Shown: piece by piece, positions 15,103-24,801 of the stretch
How positions within the stretch are numbered: the first letter of the stretch is position 1
How the letters are laid out: each line of letters opens with the position of its first letter
NCBI RefSeq assembly: GCF_013376415.1
Contig: NZ_WYET01000004.1
Coordinates: forward strand, 1-64,000
Origin: Flagellimonas chongwuensis
GTDB lineage: Bacteria > Bacteroidota > Bacteroidia > Flavobacteriales > Flavobacteriaceae
Length of the DNA stretch: 64,000 nucleotides
Direction: 5' to 3'
The notes under the pieces: model-generated
The model's database searches: none
What the model saw: only the letters and a program-made list of their open reading frames with translations
What the model was told of the DNA's origin: nothing
Translations under genes and position numbers: made by a program

Positions 15103-17172
15103 TTATCCTCGATTAATGTATAGGTAGCCTGTATATTCAGCTTCTCCAGGATTGGTTTCTGTAAATGTGAGAATGTAGAAATAGGTGCCACTGGGTAATT
15201 CTTCGTTCTTTCTTACAGTAGTTCTACCATCAGAAATTCCATAGAACAGGTCAGCATCGGTACCATAGCCTTCTTTCTCGTAGACCATTACGCCCCACCT
15301 ATTGAATATTTGAAGCTTATTTTGAGGATAGATTTCTATCCCTTGGATAAAGAAAAAGTCGTTGAGCCCGTCTTCATTGGGTGTAATCCCATTAAAAATT
15401 TCAAAGGCAAGCGGTTCTATAGGTTCTTCAGGGTTTTCGGGATTCCCTCCATCTGGGCAGGCATCCACAGGAATATTAATTATGGTAGGTTCGTTTTCAT
15501 TATAGCTGTCGTTGTCGGATAAATCATCATACTGAACATTTAAACCGAAAAGAGACGAAGTAGCGCTGGCTTGATTTACAAATGATCCTGCATCAATATC
15601 TGCTTGTTGAATTTCGTAGGTGGTTTCATAGGTCCAGACTTCGTCAGGGGAGAGGATGCCATCGTTATTTTCATCACTTATGGGCCCGTTAATCACACCT
15701 CCTAACAACTCATCGGTAAGCACAACATTTACCATGGCAATATCGGTAAGGTTGACAATACTAAAGTTGTAAAGGATACCTTCGGCGCATTCATTATTAT
15801 CACTATCAATAAGTGCCCCTTGTTTGATTAGCCCTAAACCAGAATCCGGGTCGGGACTGCCATCCGTACAAGTATTTTCGGTTACAGTTGTTCTTGTGGG
15901 GCTATCTTCAAATAGGCTATCATCATCCGAAAGGTCTTCAACCAAGGCATCCAATGGCGTAAATCCGGAAACGCTTGCCTGGTTTACTACTGCACCATTG
16001 TCGATATCCTCTTGCGTTATGGCGTACAAAGCCAAATAAGTCCATGTCTCTCCAACGGTAAGAACTCCATCATCGCCTTCGTCCGATCCATCAATTGGTC
16101 CGGTGATTTCTCCGCCCAATAGGGGGTCTACTAGAGTTATCCCATCCAAATCGGCATTGCCGGTATTGGTCAAGGTAAACGTGTACAGAATACTATCCAA
16201 ACATTCGTCTCCGTTAGAATCTACCACCAAGCCTTCTTTTATAAGTCCCATATCCGGGGTTTGGCAGTGGAGAAGACTGACCACGGTTGGGGAGTCATCA
16301 AATGGATCTTCAAAATGAGATAAGTCGCTTACCGTTACATCAGGTTTACCGTTTACATTACCTGTAACCTCTGCTTGATTTTCCACCATTCCATTGGCTA
16401 TATCTTCAGGTTGTATCTCATAAACGGATTGATAGACCCAAGTTTCATTTAAATCCAGCTTGCCATTGGTATTACTATCACCTTCTTCTGGCCCAACTAT
16501 TTCACCGCCCAAAAGAGGATCTATCAAGATTAGATTTTCTAATACTTGTTCTCCTTGATTTGTAACGGTAAAGTTGTAAAATATGTAAATACAGCCTGCT
16601 CCGCCCTGGTCCAAATCGTTTGTGGAAAACCCTTGTTTTACCACAGCAATTCCACCTTGGCAAAAAGTTAAATCTATTTCGCTGGTGTCTTGGTCGGAAA
16701 CAGTTTCCCCTGGTTGTCCTTCTACATCGGCGTTAACAGTAGCTTCACTGTTTACCTGCCCACTATTGATATCTATGGATTGGATTGAATAAATGGCAGA
16801 ATATTCCCAGACCTCACCAACATCCAATAAATTATTATTGTTATCATCTCCACCATTAAAGGTTATTAAATCACCTAATACTGGTAGGGAATGATTTAGA
16901 TTTAGGTTGGTAAAAACCTCTCCATTGGTACTGGTGTTGGTAACAGTATAAGTGTAAAGAATATAATTACAACCTGGACCAGCATCAATATCTTCGATGG
17001 CAATACCTGATTGCTCCAAGGTAATGGATGGTACAAGTGGGAGGGAAGTACTTTTTGGTGTGTAAGCCAACCCTTTTACATATGAACCTATTGCCAAGAA
17101 TAATATGGAAAGGCGTAGTATGGTATTCATACTTGAGGTTAGGTAAGACCGGTTTAAGTTCTTATTTCTCAT
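15103..17172 (-). CDS. Repeat adhesin with T9SS type B C-terminal sorting domain (689 aa)
   Basis: Signal peptide at the N-terminus; the Met at 17130 (NTILRLSILFLAIGSYVKG) gives the more typical one, while 17172 adds 14 residues. Then come four DUF7507-like immunoglobulin-fold repeats of about 125 residues. Each has YTFTLTNTGN-, GEITGP-, GETWTY- and NQASV-type signatures, and Asp-rich turns (DEGDDGVLTVGE) that may bind Ca2+. The last 95 residues are a type B (gliding-motility-associated) sorting domain: GITPNEDGLNDFFFIQGIE, LQIFNRWGVMVYE, LPSGTYFYIL. It would be exported by T9SS and displayed or released at the surface. First gene of the operon with SprF and the PorE-like protein. Confidence 0.9.
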   Translation of the reverse strand: MRNKNLNRSYLTSSMNTILRLSILFLAIGSYVKGLAYTPKSTSLPLVPSITLEQSGIAIEDIDAGPGCNYILYTYTVTNTSTNGEVFTNLNLNHSLPVLGDLITFNGGDDNNNNLLDVGEVWEYSAIYSIQSIDINSGQVNSEATVNADVEGQPGETVSDQDTSEIDLTFCQGGIAVVKQGFSTNDLDQGGAGCIYIFYNFTVTNQGEQVLENLILIDPLLGGEIVGPEEGDSNTNGKLDLNETWVYQSVYEIQPEDIANGMVENQAEVTGNVNGKPDVTVSDLSHFEDPFDDSPTVVSLLHCQTPDMGLIKEGLVVDSNGDECLDSILYTFTLTNTGNADLDGITLVDPLLGGEITGPIDGSDEGDDGVLTVGETWTYLALYAITQEDIDNGAVVNQASVSGFTPLDALVEDLSDDDSLFEDSPTRTTVTENTCTDGSPDPDSGLGLIKQGALIDSDNNECAEGILYNFSIVNLTDIAMVNVVLTDELLGGVINGPISDENNDGILSPDEVWTYETTYEIQQADIDAGSFVNQASATSSLFGLNVQYDDLSDNDSYNENEPTIINIPVDACPDGGNPENPEEPIEPLAFEIFNGITPNEDGLNDFFFIQGIEIYPQNKLQIFNRWGVMVYEKEGYGTDADLFYGISDGRTTVRKNEELPSGTYFYILTFTETNPGEAEYTGYLYINRG

Positions 17173-17304
17173 TAGGAAAAATTTGATTAGTTATTTAAGA
17201 GAAAATTGGTTTGGTTTCATGTATTGGAATCGAGTCAAAATAAGTAAGACAGAAAACTAATTTTCTACGCAAAAGAAGTGTATCTAGAGCTTAGTTTGAG
17301 GTGC

Positions 17305-17341
17305 CAATTGACGATACCCCCATTTGAATTTATGAATGGGC
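17305..17341 (-). promoter_or_regulatory. Upstream element shared by both adhesin operons, copy 1
   Basis: Plus-strand sequence CAATTGACGATACCCCCATT followed by TGAATTTATGAATGGGC. It matches 24674-24710 in about 29 of 37 positions with one gap. It lies 133 bases before the ATG at 17172. Candidate regulator-binding site or remnant of the duplicated upstream region. Confidence 0.4.
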
Positions 17342-17543
17342 CTTTTGAATTGATATTCGAATAAAGTGTAGCTTTTAAAGAGTATCAAATGCGCAAGAAT
17401 GTTGCGCTTAACTGATTGTATTTCAGTAGGGAAAATCTATAAAATGGTGTGGGCGATATGGCGTTGTGTTTGTGTAGTTTTTCTAATTGTATAGTTAAGT
17501 AGATATGAGAACTGCCTTCTTTCCTATTTGTAGAAAGAAGAAT

Positions 17544-17568
17544 AAAAAATGGGGCACAGGGTACCCCA
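17544..17568 (-). terminator. Rho-independent terminator of the second T9SS adhesin operon
   Basis: On the minus strand a TGGGG/CCCCA stem (17550-17568), extended by two pairs past one mismatch, is followed by six T residues (17549-17544). It lies 57 bases after the stop of the OmpA-family gene. Confidence 0.65.
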
Positions 17569-17625
17569 GTATTTTAACTCTTGAACCAAATCAAAACATA
17601 ATTTAAACCCTTTAATACAGAAGAT

Positions 17626-19563
17626 TTAATTTTTGATAATGAACATGGACCTTCGGTTAAGCGCATGTTCATCCTCAGAGCATTGTACACCGTTAGAACA
17701 ATGGTTCAATAACATGGATTCTCCATAACCTTTGGCCGTCAATCTGTCCTTTGCAATCCCTTTTCGTATAAACCATTGCATGGTTGCCTGGGCACGTCTC
17801 TCCGATAAACGCAGGTTAAAGCTTGAACTAGATCTGGAATCCGTATGGGATTCAATATGTATTTTTAACTGTGGATACTCTTTTAAGGCTTGTAGAATTT
17901 TGGCCAGTTCCACTTCAGCATCCGGCCTGATGTTATGTCTGCCATAATCAAAATAGATGGGTTGCAACGTTAACCTACATCCTAAATCATCTTCGGGACA
18001 CTCGGGTGGAGTGAGTTCCAAGTCGGTTTGAACCACATCGGAACCTCTTGGGGTAGTCACGGATTTTTCATTCTTCTCGTAATCACGGTACGAGGCTTGC
18101 ACTGTGTATTTTTCGGTACAGTTCAAGAAATCACCAAACCTATAACTTCCTTGCTCATCCGTTTTGGTCTCTGAGACTACTCGTCCATTTTTATTGAGCA
18201 ATTGCACAGTGGCATTTTTGAGCGCTTCGCCTGTTTTTCCATTGGATATGATACCTTGAATAACGATTTCACCGCAGATCTCCCAAATCCTATAAATGTC
18301 ATCGGAAACACTGCCATCATCACCATCTCGGTTAGAAGACATAAATCCAATTTTTTTATCTTCCTTTATAATGAATCCAAAATCGTCTTTATTGGAATTT
18401 ATAGGCTGTTTTAGGTTGGTAACCTCTTTATAAGCTCCTTCATTGTTGAGGGAGATTACAAAAATATCAAGTCCACCAAGTCCTAAGTGTCCATCACTGG
18501 AGAAATAAAGATTATTGCTTTCGGTAACATAGGGAAAAGCTTCTCTAGCTTCGGTATTTATTTTTGTACCCAGATTCGTAGGAGGGCCATAACTTCCATC
18601 ATCTAAAATATCCACATACCAAATATCTGATTCCCCAATGGTTCCTTCCATGTTAGAAGAAAAATAGAGACGTTTTTCATCATAGCTCAAAGTAGGGTGG
18701 GCGATAGAAGATGAATTATCATTGAAAGGGAGTTCTTCGACATTTCCCCAAGTTCCATCATCCATTTTAATTGCTTTATACACCTTAAGATTCACCAATT
18801 TGTCCCTATTCTTTCTTTTTCGTCCATTTTTATAGTTGTTTCGGGTAAAATATACCGTTTGGCCATCTTTGGTGAACGTAGCGCTGGCCTCATGGTATGG
18901 AGTGTTTATTTCCCCTTCCAAAGGTTTAGGTTTTGTTAACCTCCATTCCTCGTCCAATTGTGCTTCATAAAGGTCAAGGTAGGGGAGTCCGGACCAATCA
19001 TGGGTTTTATTGCCCATGGTATTGCCCGATGCAGTTGCATAAACCAGTTTGTCCTCTCCATAAAAGGAGGGGCCAAAATCCGAATTCGTTAGGAGTTCGG
19101 TCACATTGTAAACTTCAAACTCTTTGGATTTAAAATCAACAAGACTGTCTAGCGCCGGATAATCGTTCATAAAGTTTTTTGCTAATTCCGTATCTGCGGA
19201 AAGGCTTGCAAATCGCCCCATCATTTTCTTGGATTCTTGATATTTTCCGGTACTTTTTAGGCTTTGGGCTGTTCTGTAGTAGTAAATAGGAGGAACGTTG
19301 TTCGGGTATTTCTCCATTAGTTTTTCGTACCACGTTAAGGCATCGGTATATTCACTGTTGAAATAATAGGTGTCCCCTAATTTTTGAAATACTTGGGGAG
19401 ATTCAAACCCTTCCTTAACCACGTTTAAATAGATTTCCCGAGCATCTATATAGGAGTAGGCTTCAAATACCTCATCTGCTTTTTTAATGTTCTTTTTTTG
19501 GGCATTCATAGGGCAAACCATTACAATTGCCACTACAATTTTTACAATAGTCTTTAGGTACAT
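17626..19563 (-). CDS. PorE-like OmpA-family protein with TPR and PD40 repeats, second copy (645 aa)
   Basis: Same length and domain order as the protein at 12179-14116: signal peptide, TPR-like helices, PD40 blades (TVYFTRNNYKNGRKRK, RLYFSSNMEGTIGESDIWYV, LYFSSDGHLGLGGLDIFVI), carboxypeptidase-regulatory-like domain, and OmpA domain (YFDYGRHNIRPDAEVELAKI, HIESHTDSRS, LSERRAQATM). Expected to anchor T9SS parts to peptidoglycan in the periplasm. The two copies are clearly paralogous but differ at many positions, including the TPR region, so the duplication is not recent. It follows its SprF partner by 11 bases and ends the operon before a terminator. Confidence 0.88.
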   Translation of the reverse strand: MYLKTIVKIVVAIVMVCPMNAQKKNIKKADEVFEAYSYIDAREIYLNVVKEGFESPQVFQKLGDTYYFNSEYTDALTWYEKLMEKYPNNVPPIYYYRTAQSLKSTGKYQESKKMMGRFASLSADTELAKNFMNDYPALDSLVDFKSKEFEVYNVTELLTNSDFGPSFYGEDKLVYATASGNTMGNKTHDWSGLPYLDLYEAQLDEEWRLTKPKPLEGEINTPYHEASATFTKDGQTVYFTRNNYKNGRKRKNRDKLVNLKVYKAIKMDDGTWGNVEELPFNDNSSSIAHPTLSYDEKRLYFSSNMEGTIGESDIWYVDILDDGSYGPPTNLGTKINTEAREAFPYVTESNNLYFSSDGHLGLGGLDIFVISLNNEGAYKEVTNLKQPINSNKDDFGFIIKEDKKIGFMSSNRDGDDGSVSDDIYRIWEICGEIVIQGIISNGKTGEALKNATVQLLNKNGRVVSETKTDEQGSYRFGDFLNCTEKYTVQASYRDYEKNEKSVTTPRGSDVVQTDLELTPPECPEDDLGCRLTLQPIYFDYGRHNIRPDAEVELAKILQALKEYPQLKIHIESHTDSRSSSSFNLRLSERRAQATMQWFIRKGIAKDRLTAKGYGESMLLNHCSNGVQCSEDEHALNRRSMFIIKN

Positions 19564-19574
19564 GAAAGTTTTAT

Positions 19575-20549
19575 TTAGAAGAATCTTGGGGTTAGGATTT
19601 TCTCCAGTCTGTTAAATACATCAAAACGGATAACAGCTTCGTAGGAGCCACTGCTATAGTCTTTTATGGTTGTTGAATCATAATCATAAGCCAATCCTAT
19701 AAACAAGGATTGCGATATTTGAAATCCGACCAATCCACTAATGGATGAATTCCACCGGTATGAGACTCCCAACGTAATTTTTTCATTGATCAAAAAGTTG
19801 GCGGAACCGTCCCATTGCAGGGGAGCACCGCTAACAAACTTGCTCAACACCGCTGGTTTAAACTTAAGGTTGGGGCCAATATCGAATACATAACCAGCTA
19901 TGAAAAAGTAGTGCAAGCGTTCTATTGCTATGCTTTCCAATTCGTTGTTTTCCAAAGAAGATTCATCAAAATGTTTGGAATTGAGAAAATTGGGAACGGA
20001 AAATCCAGTATAAAACTTTTGGGTATGATAATATATACCTGCACCTATTTGTGGCTGTATTTTATTATCCACCGTACTTTGAAAAAGCGGATCATAATTT
20101 TCAAAAATGGTCAGTTTGGAATAATCTACATCCAACACATCCATTCCCGCTTTCAAACCAAAGGATAGTTTACTGATATCATGACGATCCAATTGAATAG
20201 AGTAGGAGTAATCTATATTCGCATTCGACTCGGTGGCCGGACCAATTTGGTCGTATACGATGGATAGTCCCAAGCCCATGTTTTTTGAAGGACCTATTGG
20301 TGAACTTACCGTAAAGGTGCCCGTTCTAGGGCTTCCCTCTATATTCACCCATTGTACGCGTCCCAAAACCCCAAAACTCAATACTTCCCTTGATCCGGTA
20401 TAGGCAGGGTTCACAATTTGGGTATTGTATAGGTATTGTGTGTATTGTGGATCTTGTTGCGCATTAATGGTTTCAAAACAGGAGATTAGTAGCATTGCTA
20501 CGGTCCAAATGGATTTTTTTTTATAAAATGATTTTATATTCAAGTTCAT
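19575..20549 (-). CDS. PorP/SprF-family type IX secretion outer-membrane protein, second copy (324 aa)
   Basis: Signal peptide ending INAQ, then DPQYTQYLYNTQIVNPAYTG, barrel strands, and a C-terminus LTPRFF nearly the same as its paralogue at 14127-15083. The strongest conservation is in the N-terminal plug-like segment and in SKHFDESS and the KFVSGAPLQWDGSANFLINE region. It lies 19 bases after the large adhesin gene, exactly the spacing found in the first operon. Predicted role: outer-membrane factor for secretion or surface attachment of the 1347-aa adhesin. Confidence 0.93.
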   Translation of the reverse strand: MNLNIKSFYKKKSIWTVAMLLISCFETINAQQDPQYTQYLYNTQIVNPAYTGSREVLSFGVLGRVQWVNIEGSPRTGTFTVSSPIGPSKNMGLGLSIVYDQIGPATESNANIDYSYSIQLDRHDISKLSFGLKAGMDVLDVDYSKLTIFENYDPLFQSTVDNKIQPQIGAGIYYHTQKFYTGFSVPNFLNSKHFDESSLENNELESIAIERLHYFFIAGYVFDIGPNLKFKPAVLSKFVSGAPLQWDGSANFLINEKITLGVSYRWNSSISGLVGFQISQSLFIGLAYDYDSTTIKDYSSGSYEAVIRFDVFNRLEKILTPRFF

Positions 20550-20568
20550 TATTTTTTAAATACTTCTG

Positions 20569-23500
20569 TTAATCCCTATTTATGTAGATGTATCCTGAAT
20601 AGCTTTCCTCTCCAGGATTGTTTCCCTTGAAGAAGAGCGTATAGAAATACGTGCCACTCGGAAGTGTTCTATCCTTCGCTATTGTGGCTTTTCCTTGGGA
20701 AATTCCTCTAAATAAATTTTCGCTCAATCCATAGTTCTCAGTTTCATAAACCAGTGAGCCCCATCTATTAAAAATCTTCAGGACATTGTTGGGATAGTTT
20801 TCGATATTGCTGATTCTGAAGTAATCGTTAACACCATCACCATTTGGAGTCATTCCTGTATAGATTTTGAACCCTGAATTGTCCGGTCCAGAGCCATCGG
20901 TATCACAAAGGAATTCAGGAATTGCCGTGCTTGTTGTCTCATCCTCGAGCAAGCTATCATCATCAGATTGGTCAAAAACTTGGATTCCCATACCAACCGT
21001 AGTGGCTGTAATGTTTGCTTGATTGTTTACAACCCCGTTTGCAGTATCCTTCTCGGTAACGGTATAGATTGCTTCATAGGTCCAAGACTCTCCTACGGAA
21101 AGTACTCCATCTCCATCGATGTCCGAGCTCTCCATGGGCCCAATAATCTCTGTTTCCAACAATTTTTCATCTGTAATCACTAGTTGCTCCAGATTTACGG
21201 AACCTGTGTTGGTAGCTGTAAATATGTATCTAATGCCATCTGGACATTCATCTCCATCGGTATCTGCTAGTACCCCTAGTTTGATTAAGCCTATAGATGG
21301 TCCTCCATCGATACATGCATCAATTGGAATTAATGTGTTGGTGGAATCATCTTCTGAAGTACTATTGTCGTCTGAGAAATCAATGACCTCCTCATCATTA
21401 CCAACTGTAACGGCGGTTACTGTAGCTTGGTTATTGAAAGAGCCCATATCGATATCGATTTGAGAAATCCCTTTGTAAGCTTCAAATGTCCAACTTTCCC
21501 CTGCAGATAGGATTCCATCATTTCCATCATCACTTGAATTGATCGGTCCTGAGATTATACCTCCCAGTTGGTTATCTACTAATTCAATTGATTGTAGATC
21601 CACATTTCCTGTGTTGATTACACTGAATGAATAGAGTATGGTTTCAACACAACCATCCATATTTAAATCAACTAGAGAACCTATTTTGATAAGTCCTATT
21701 GATGGCACAGGTACCTCATCACACAGATCCACTGGCAGTGGTGTGCTGATATTGTCGCTATCGTTGACGGGGGTGTCGTCCCCCACGGATAGTGCCGTTA
21801 CATCGGCCTGGTTGTCCACTGATCCTTGGTCTATGTCGGCCTGCACCAAGGCGTAGGTGGCCTGGAATACCCAGTCCTCGCCCACGGATAGGATGCCGTC
21901 GTTGTTGTCATCCTCATTGGCCAACGGCCCTATCACTTGCCCACCAATTTTGTCATCGTTTAGCACGATGGTGTAAAGATCCACGTTCCCTATGTTGTTG
22001 ACGGTAAAGGTATAGGTGATGCCGTCGATACAGCCATCGCTGTCCTGGTCTACATCGGCCGCTCCCTGTTTGATGACCTGTATGGCTGGCGCCGGTGCGC
22101 ATAGGTTTACGGGCAGTGGTGTGCTGATATTGTCGCTATCGTTGACGGGCGTGTCGTCCCCCACGGATAGTGCCGTTACATCGGCCTGGTTGTCCACTGA
22201 TCCTTGGTCTATGTCGGCCTGCACCAAGGCGTAGGTGGCCTGGAAGACCCAGTCCTCGCCCACGGAGAGCACGCCGTCGTTGCCCTCGTCCTCGTTGGCC
22301 AACGGCCCGGCCACTTGCCCGCCGATCTTGTCATCGTTGAGCACGATGGTGTACAGGTCGACATTGCCGGTATTGGTCACGGTAAAGGTATAGGTGATAC
22401 CGTCGATACAGCCATCGCTGTCGGCGTCCACATCGGCCGTTCCCTGTTTAATGACCTGAATGGCCGGAGCCGGTGCGCATAGGTTTACGGGCAGTGGTGT
22501 GCTGATGTTGTCGCTATCGTTGACGGGCGTGTCGTCCCCCACGGATAGTGCCGATACATCGGCCTGGTTGTCCACGGAGCCCAGGTCTATGTCGGCCTGC
22601 ACCAAGGCGTAGGTGGCCTGGAAGACCCAGTCCTCGCCCACGGAGAGCACGCCGTCGTTGCCCTCGTCCTCGTTGGCCAACGGCCCGGGCACCTGTCCGT
22701 TTATCTTGTCATCGGTAAGGACAATGGTATGCAGGTCCACGTTGCCGGTATTGGTCACGGTAAAGGTATAGGTGATGCCGTCGATACAGCCATTGCTGTC
22801 CTCGTCCACGTCGGCCGTTCCCTGTTTAATGACCTGAATGGCCGGTGTTTGGCAACTTGATAGATCTACAGTTGTTACTTGGTTCTCTAGGATATTGTCG
22901 TCATCTGAGTCATCTTCAATACTGAGTCCCGGATAATTCAATACATCTGCGGTTACTTTTGCCTGGTTATCTACTTTACCTGTATTTATATCATCCGTGG
23001 TTATATCGTAAGTAGCTGTATAGGTCCATACTTCTGATCCGTCCAGTATATCATCTCCATTATCTCCAAATGGCCCGTCAATGACAAGTCCTGGAAAGTT
23101 TAAGTCGGCCAATACCACATTATTTAACAAAAGGCCAGTGTTTCCTTGATTTACCACTGTAAATGTATAATCAATAGTCAAACAGTCCGGGTTTACAATA
23201 CCTTCTTTAATGAGAGAGATACGGGGCATACACCCAGAAAGGTCTACCACAGTAGGACGATCTAATTTTTCATTTTCAAAATCCGAATCATCTTCAACAT
23301 CAATACCAGTTCCTTGATAATCCATCGAACCGGTAACGCGAGCTTGATTAACAACCTCTCCTGCTAACATATCAGCATTGGTTATTGCATAAGAACCAGT
23401 AAACACCCATACCTCTGCGGGACTCATTACGCCATCACTATTGGCATCTGATTGGGGACCGTTAATGGCCATAAGCGGAAAGGTCTCGTCCACAACGTTA

Positions 23501-24612
23501 ACTCCTTTTAGGGGATTTGTTAAGTTATTTCCCTGATTGGTCACAGTAAAGGTGTATAGAATTTCTTCACAACCAGGGACTACTTGTCCGGTTTTGATTA
23601 GACTAATGCTGGGAGCACAAGCAGAGAAATTGATAATAGTGGGATTGTCCGCATTAAGATCTATAGGATCCGAAACATCTGAGACCAAAACACTTGCATC
23701 TTGTACAGTAACTCCTTCCACATAACCTTGGACCAATATTTCACCTGCGGCAACTTCTGCTGCTGAAGGGGTGTAGTTTTCAGTATAGATCCAAATTTCT
23801 CCAGGATCTAAAACGCCAAACGGAGAACTGTCTCCCGAAATCGGAGCTATAAATTCATCACCGTTCTGGCCAAATACCACTATACTTTCAAAGGTCTCTC
23901 CTGGAATTGTGCTAGTGTAATGAACCTCGTAAGTAATTTGGACAAAAGCGCAGCCACCATCGTTTCCTCCTATATCTTTGGTAACTCCGTTCAAAAGCAT
24001 GCTAATACCTGATCTACAACTTATTTTGGTTGTTGTGGGTTGGTCCAAGTTGATATCGGATGGGTGAGAGTCATCACTAACAGTAGTTCCGAGACCAACT
24101 ACTGTTGTTTCCACATGTGCTTGGTTTAACACCGTTTCGGCAAGCTTATCCGCCTCCGTAATAGGTTTAAATGCTTCAAAGAACCAAACTTCTCCTTCAT
24201 CTATTTGGTTGTTGTCATTGGTGTCACCACTTACTAATGGTCCAACAGTAATATCGGGACCCATATCAATTACCAAAGAATTCCCATCAAGTGATTCATT
24301 GTTAGTACTTGTGTTGAACACCCGTATTACATACCTTATAGTGGTACAACCTGGAGAATCGTTGTTGGGTGTCAAGGTGCTGCTTCCCAGTGTTATGGCA
24401 ATTCCTGGGGCAAAAGTGTTTTCGGCTTCCAAAGACCTTGTTATGGTATTCAGAGATTTTTCATCCGAAACGCCTACTATAAAATCTATGGATTCTTGAA
24501 ATTTGTCTTTTTTGGGAGCATTATCAAACAAAACCGAGATAATACCAACTAGAATAAGAAACATAAATAGGAAGTCCTGTTTCTTTACGGGGGATGATTT
24601 GGAAAAGAGCAT
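20569..24612 (-). CDS. Large repeat adhesin with T9SS type B C-terminal sorting domain (1347 aa)
   Basis: An N-terminal hydrophobic signal segment (FLFMFLILVGIISVLF) is followed by about nine DUF7507-like repeats and a type B sorting domain in the last 90 residues (GMTPNGDGVNDYFRISNIE, LKIFNRWGSLVYE, LPSGTYFYTL, YSGYIYINRD). Repeats five to seven are nearly identical to each other (see 21712-22845); the others are diverged. Asp-rich turns such as NEDEGNDGVLSVGEDW recur and may bind Ca2+. The protein should be exported by the T9SS and act at the cell surface, as adhesin or gliding-related filament. It heads the second adhesin - SprF - OmpA operon. Repeat number is likely to vary between strains. 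Confidence 0.9.
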   Translation of the reverse strand: MLFSKSSPVKKQDFLFMFLILVGIISVLFDNAPKKDKFQESIDFIVGVSDEKSLNTITRSLEAENTFAPGIAITLGSSTLTPNNDSPGCTTIRYVIRVFNTSTNNESLDGNSLVIDMGPDITVGPLVSGDTNDNNQIDEGEVWFFEAFKPITEADKLAETVLNQAHVETTVVGLGTTVSDDSHPSDINLDQPTTTKISCRSGISMLLNGVTKDIGGNDGGCAFVQITYEVHYTSTIPGETFESIVVFGQNGDEFIAPISGDSSPFGVLDPGEIWIYTENYTPSAAEVAAGEILVQGYVEGVTVQDASVLVSDVSDPIDLNADNPTIINFSACAPSISLIKTGQVVPGCEEILYTFTVTNQGNNLTNPLKGVNVVDETFPLMAINGPQSDANSDGVMSPAEVWVFTGSYAITNADMLAGEVVNQARVTGSMDYQGTGIDVEDDSDFENEKLDRPTVVDLSGCMPRISLIKEGIVNPDCLTIDYTFTVVNQGNTGLLLNNVVLADLNFPGLVIDGPFGDNGDDILDGSEVWTYTATYDITTDDINTGKVDNQAKVTADVLNYPGLSIEDDSDDDNILENQVTTVDLSSCQTPAIQVIKQGTADVDEDSNGCIDGITYTFTVTNTGNVDLHTIVLTDDKINGQVPGPLANEDEGNDGVLSVGEDWVFQATYALVQADIDLGSVDNQADVSALSVGDDTPVNDSDNISTPLPVNLCAPAPAIQVIKQGTADVDADSDGCIDGITYTFTVTNTGNVDLYTIVLNDDKIGGQVAGPLANEDEGNDGVLSVGEDWVFQATYALVQADIDQGSVDNQADVTALSVGDDTPVNDSDNISTPLPVNLCAPAPAIQVIKQGAADVDQDSDGCIDGITYTFTVNNIGNVDLYTIVLNDDKIGGQVIGPLANEDDNNDGILSVGEDWVFQATYALVQADIDQGSVDNQADVTALSVGDDTPVNDSDNISTPLPVDLCDEVPVPSIGLIKIGSLVDLNMDGCVETILYSFSVINTGNVDLQSIELVDNQLGGIISGPINSSDDGNDGILSAGESWTFEAYKGISQIDIDMGSFNNQATVTAVTVGNDEEVIDFSDDNSTSEDDSTNTLIPIDACIDGGPSIGLIKLGVLADTDGDECPDGIRYIFTATNTGSVNLEQLVITDEKLLETEIIGPMESSDIDGDGVLSVGESWTYEAIYTVTEKDTANGVVNNQANITATTVGMGIQVFDQSDDDSLLEDETTSTAIPEFLCDTDGSGPDNSGFKIYTGMTPNGDGVNDYFRISNIENYPNNVLKIFNRWGSLVYETENYGLSENLFRGISQGKATIAKDRTLPSGTYFYTLFFKGNNPGEESYSGYIYINRD
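21712..22845 (-). repeat. Three tandem 378-bp repeats inside the large adhesin gene
   Basis: Units begin at 22845, 22467 and 22089 on the minus strand, each encoding 126 residues that start PAIQVIKQG. They are nearly identical in protein and largely so in DNA, and visibly richer in G+C than the rest of the gene (for example GTCCTCGCCCACGGAGAGCA). The period is exact, so unequal recombination or slippage can change copy number in frame. Confidence 0.9.
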
Positions 24613-24673
24613 GGCTGTATGAGTTAAGTTCTAACCCACGATATTAAGGAATCGACCTAATTATTTATTAGGT

Positions 24674-24710
24674 CAATTGACGGATGCCCCAAATGAATTG
24701 ATATATGGGC
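24674..24710 (-). promoter_or_regulatory. Upstream element shared by both adhesin operons, copy 2
   Basis: Plus-strand sequence CAATTGACGGATGCCCCAAA followed by TGAATTGATATATGGGC. It matches 17305-17341 with one gap, 62 bases before the adhesin start. GCCCAT and TGGGGC near its ends on the minus strand give partial dyad symmetry. The flanking bases of the two copies are not alike. Confidence 0.4.
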
Positions 24711-24801
24711 ATTATGAGTTAACCGATTTTTATACACCTTGGTATAAAATCAGTTTTTTAGACTTGAAAAAGCAGCAGTTTAAAGATTGAAAAAGTTATT
24801 T

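Larger units (their letters stand above)
17173..17625. other. 453-bp intergenic region between the two adhesin operons
   Basis: No convincing ORF. It holds the terminator of the upstream operon (17544-17568) and an element at 17305-17341 also found before the other adhesin operon. The rest is A+T-rich and presumably carries the promoter of the 15103-17172 operon. No clear TAnnTTTG box was found on the minus strand. Confidence 0.6.

Noticed and set aside
21638..22482. Plus-strand ORFs repeated through the adhesin gene
   Set aside because: They recur only because the 378-bp repeats recur; the minus-strand frame has signal peptide, domains and sorting signal.
21712..22845. CRISPR or satellite array
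   Set aside because: The units are 378-bp coding repeats in frame with the adhesin, with no short repeats and unique spacers.
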